A stretch of 64,000 nucleotides of DNA, taken from positions 93,458,895 through 93,522,894 of the forward strand of contig CM035226.1 of assembly GCA_020226215.1 (NCBI GenBank), in the 5' to 3' direction. Shown here piece by piece: positions 61,806-64,000 of this stretch; position 1 is the first letter of the stretch, and each line of letters starts with the position of its first letter. Source of the stretch: Sindora glabra (lineage: Eukaryota > Streptophyta > Magnoliopsida > Fabales > Fabaceae). A program made the position numbers and the translations under genes. Under the pieces are notes generated by a model that saw only the letters and a program-made list of their open reading frames with translations, was not told where the DNA came from and did not search any database.

Positions 61806-62471
61806 AATTTAAGCCACATCTTATTACCTCCATTACTCTTGACACTAGCCATGGCTAGCTCCCTAATGATGTCCAGTGAGACTACAGATCCAAGAGTGTA
61901 AGCATAGTCATTGACCCCAACCTCACCAAACCAAAACAGAGCATCGTCAAAGACTGCTTTGCAGTTTGATGTTGTTGCTTCTCCTTTATATCCCTGGGTC
62001 TCGAAGTACCTATTGAACCACAGAAGCTGGGTTTGGATAGACTGAGGAGTGATATCAAGGCTAAGGTTGTTTCTCATAAAGAATTGATGATTTATTGCTG
62101 TAGAACCACCAACAGCAAAGTTCACCCCAAAATTATCATTCCCTTTGAGGTGAAGGTAAGGGGGCAAATAAGGCAATAAAAGTGCTCCAGACACAAAGTC
62201 TATCATAAGTCTTCCATCAGAGTACTTGTTTGTGGAATGGTGGAAGAAAGTGCTGCCATATGGAGAGCTTGAAACATGACCAAAGCCACTTGGGCCACTT
62301 AAACTCTATGTTGCCTATGTCAGTGAATGAATCCCCAAAGGCATATATCTTCTTGAAGGGTCTTGTTGGTTGTCCCTCTTCAGAAGCCACTGACACAATT
62401 GAAGAAAGAATTATGCAGAAGCCAATGATGAGGGTGTTTTTGGAAGAAATGGATGCCAAAGAAATAGCCAT
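61806..62471 (-). pseudogene. GDSL esterase/lipase, truncated first exon with a frameshift
   Basis: Minus-strand start codon at 62,471-62,469. Encodes a signal peptide, then the SGNH/GDSL block I (KIYAFGDSFTDIGN) with the nucleophile Ser, a 1-bp frameshift near 62,300 within the expected GPSGFGH block, then in the next frame YGSTFFHHSTNKYSDGR, LPYLPPYLHLKG, block II GVNFAVGGSTAIN and block III WFGEVGVNDYAY. It stops after MASVKS, where a GT donor (about 61,827) would end exon 1. The later exons with block V (catalytic Asp and His) were not found. GDSL enzymes of this type are secreted ester hydrolases. With no catalytic His and a shifted frame, this copy cannot be functional unless both faults are sequence errors. 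Confidence 0.8.
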
Positions 62472-62534
62472 ATCCTCTGACTTAAGCCTTCACTGAGAAG
62501 TTGGGAACTTGTTTTAGCTGCTGAAGTCTGTACA

Positions 62535-62541
62535 TATATAT
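62535..62541 (-). promoter_or_regulatory. TATA-like box of the GDSL fragment
   Basis: A TATATA-type stretch on the minus strand about 65 bp before the start codon. Confidence 0.35.
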
Positions 62542-62559
62542 TGAGAGATCTTATCCTTC

Positions 62560-64000
62560 ATATGGCAAACGAACATGTCCCATTCATTTATGTCAGTTTA
62601 CATTAAGATTACTACTTACACTAAGAGATGTGATATTAAGTTCTAACTTTTTCTGCTTAGTACATGAATTGCTTATTTTTATATCAAGTTCTGCTTCTGG
62701 ACAGAGATGCAAAATATCTCTCAGAAAGAGTATATATGCATTACTAAGATCAGCAGGAGAAGAATGTCTGTGGAATAATTTCAAAGAATAATAGAGAAAC
62801 CATCCTCAAATTGGGCAAGACTAAAGGCCTTAATTAACCTTATCAGCAAATCTAGCTTTGCAATATACTTGGTCTAATTGGGTTAAAATCTCATGTAGTT
62901 TGCCTCTGAAGAATTCAGAATATAACTTTTGGTTTTGATTGGTTGCTAAATGCTTTTTTCCTTTGAAATGAAATGACACAAAAGAGGAAAGATTCCTTTG
63001 GGTGACCTTGATTAAAATGTTCCCAACACATGATTTTGTTTCAATGTATAATTTATACTTTGGTTGACCAATTTTGGAGAGAAAAGCAACATAATGAAAG
63101 AGATAGGAGAAGAAATCCAACACTTACGGCATATATAAGGTGAAAGCGAGAATACATAGCTTTGCAGGTGTCTTCATCTTATTGAATGATCTCTTCCAAT
63201 AATGTATCTGCTAAATTCTTTTCCAAGCAAAGCCTACAAATATTTACTGAAAATTCTTTTCTTTTTCTTTTATAGAATCCATGTCCAATTTGAGTGAAAA
63301 TTTTAGATTAGGAAAGTGTCCTGTTTTGAATGGAAAACATATTTAATTTTCTTAGTTATAAAATATTATGATAATATAAAATGTTTTATTTCCTCAATAT
63401 AAAAAGCATATTAGTTTTATTTAAGTGTATTAGTTTTATTCTCAATGAGTTGCTTAGTACATGTATAAGTTCTTTATTTTGCACTTTATTCTCAATGAGT
63501 TGCTTAGTACATGTATAAGTTTTTTATTTTGCGCTTACTCATGTAAAAGTCCATCTAATGACATTGTGTGCTGGGATAATTAAACTTAGTCATTTATTGA
63601 TGAGAATATGTCAAACTAGCTGATCAAAGTAGATACAAAGTGATCTAAAATGATGAAACTTGTAATTTAGATATGAAGTGCCAATTTTCTAAAAAAATAG
63701 AGTGCATTTAAGAAGATATGGTTATAATTTTTGGTTTAATATAAACACTTGATTTTGACAGGATTAATTTTGATTACTAAAGTGTGAGGTTTTTTTTTCT
63801 TTTTGGTTTTTTCCCAATCATATAAAAAAATAGGTGCTTTTTTGCTTTTTCCTTTACTTTTTAGCCTTTTAACTGCTTTTTTTATGCTTTCCATCAATGA
63901 TAAATGTATTTTACTAATTATTTTCTTAGTATTTTACCTAAATTGATATATATATGCTTGCAGATTGATAGGATTTTGTTTTCTTTTTGTATATAAATAT
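62560..64000. other. Intergenic DNA to the window end
   Basis: No recognised gene. Minus-strand frames at 62,593-62,784 and 62,830-63,123 show no domain. A 50-bp tandem duplication lies at 63,435-63,534. Confidence 0.4.
63435..63534. repeat. 50-bp tandem duplication
   Basis: Two adjacent 50-bp copies (CTCAATGAGTTGCTTAGTAC and following) differ at only about two positions, so the duplication is recent. Confidence 0.9.

Overview
The window is nuclear DNA of a flowering plant, most likely a eudicot. It has spliced genes with GT-AG introns, very AT-rich intergenic DNA, Copia and Mutator-like elements, and plant-only families: an LRR-XII receptor kinase, a GASA/snakin peptide, MAP65, a GDSL esterase and a plant mobile domain. 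The species cannot be fixed from the sequence alone. Only one protein gene looks intact, the GASA/snakin gene at 48.2-49.1 kb. The rest is broken genes, duplicated fragments and transposable elements.

Layout. 0.9-4.4 kb: a Mutator-like (MULE) transposase with all three catalytic acidic residues. It runs, in a shifted frame, into the C-terminal half of a plant mobile domain (PMD) protein with a proline-rich and RG-rich tail. 4.5-6.7 kb: a 39-bp tandem repeat, a 694-bp foldback palindrome and a lone related arm, all carrying paired GGCGCC hexamers at a fixed 15-bp pitch. 7.0-7.3 kb: a copy of the receptor-kinase upstream region with no gene behind it. 12.3-15.5 kb: the LRR receptor kinase, full length but with three in-frame stops. 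15.7-19.2 kb: a MITE and an antisense LINE RNase H remnant.

19.2-24.3 kb and 52.8-55.3 kb are two diverged copies of one segment that carries a piece of a MAP65 gene. Comparing them reveals a 2.4-kb insertion in the first copy. 29.2-42.7 kb is a nested pair of decayed Copia retrotransposons: a minus-strand element whose 5' LTR was split by a plus-strand element, with complete LTRs, primer site and near-matching 5-bp target duplications. 26.8-27.3 and 42.8-47.8 kb hold repeated blocks of the sequence upstream of the GASA gene, so the GASA locus has been partly duplicated without keeping extra coding copies. 55.3-56.8 kb packs three unrelated tandem repeat families side by side. 57.9-60.3 kb holds an LTR-like block and a lone CACTA-type terminus. 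61.8-62.5 kb is a frameshifted, truncated first exon of a GDSL esterase.

The genes do not form a pathway. The common theme is decay: local duplication, transposon insertion and loss of coding capacity around a few once-functional genes. The most unusual structure is the GGCGCC foldback system beside the MULE/PMD gene.
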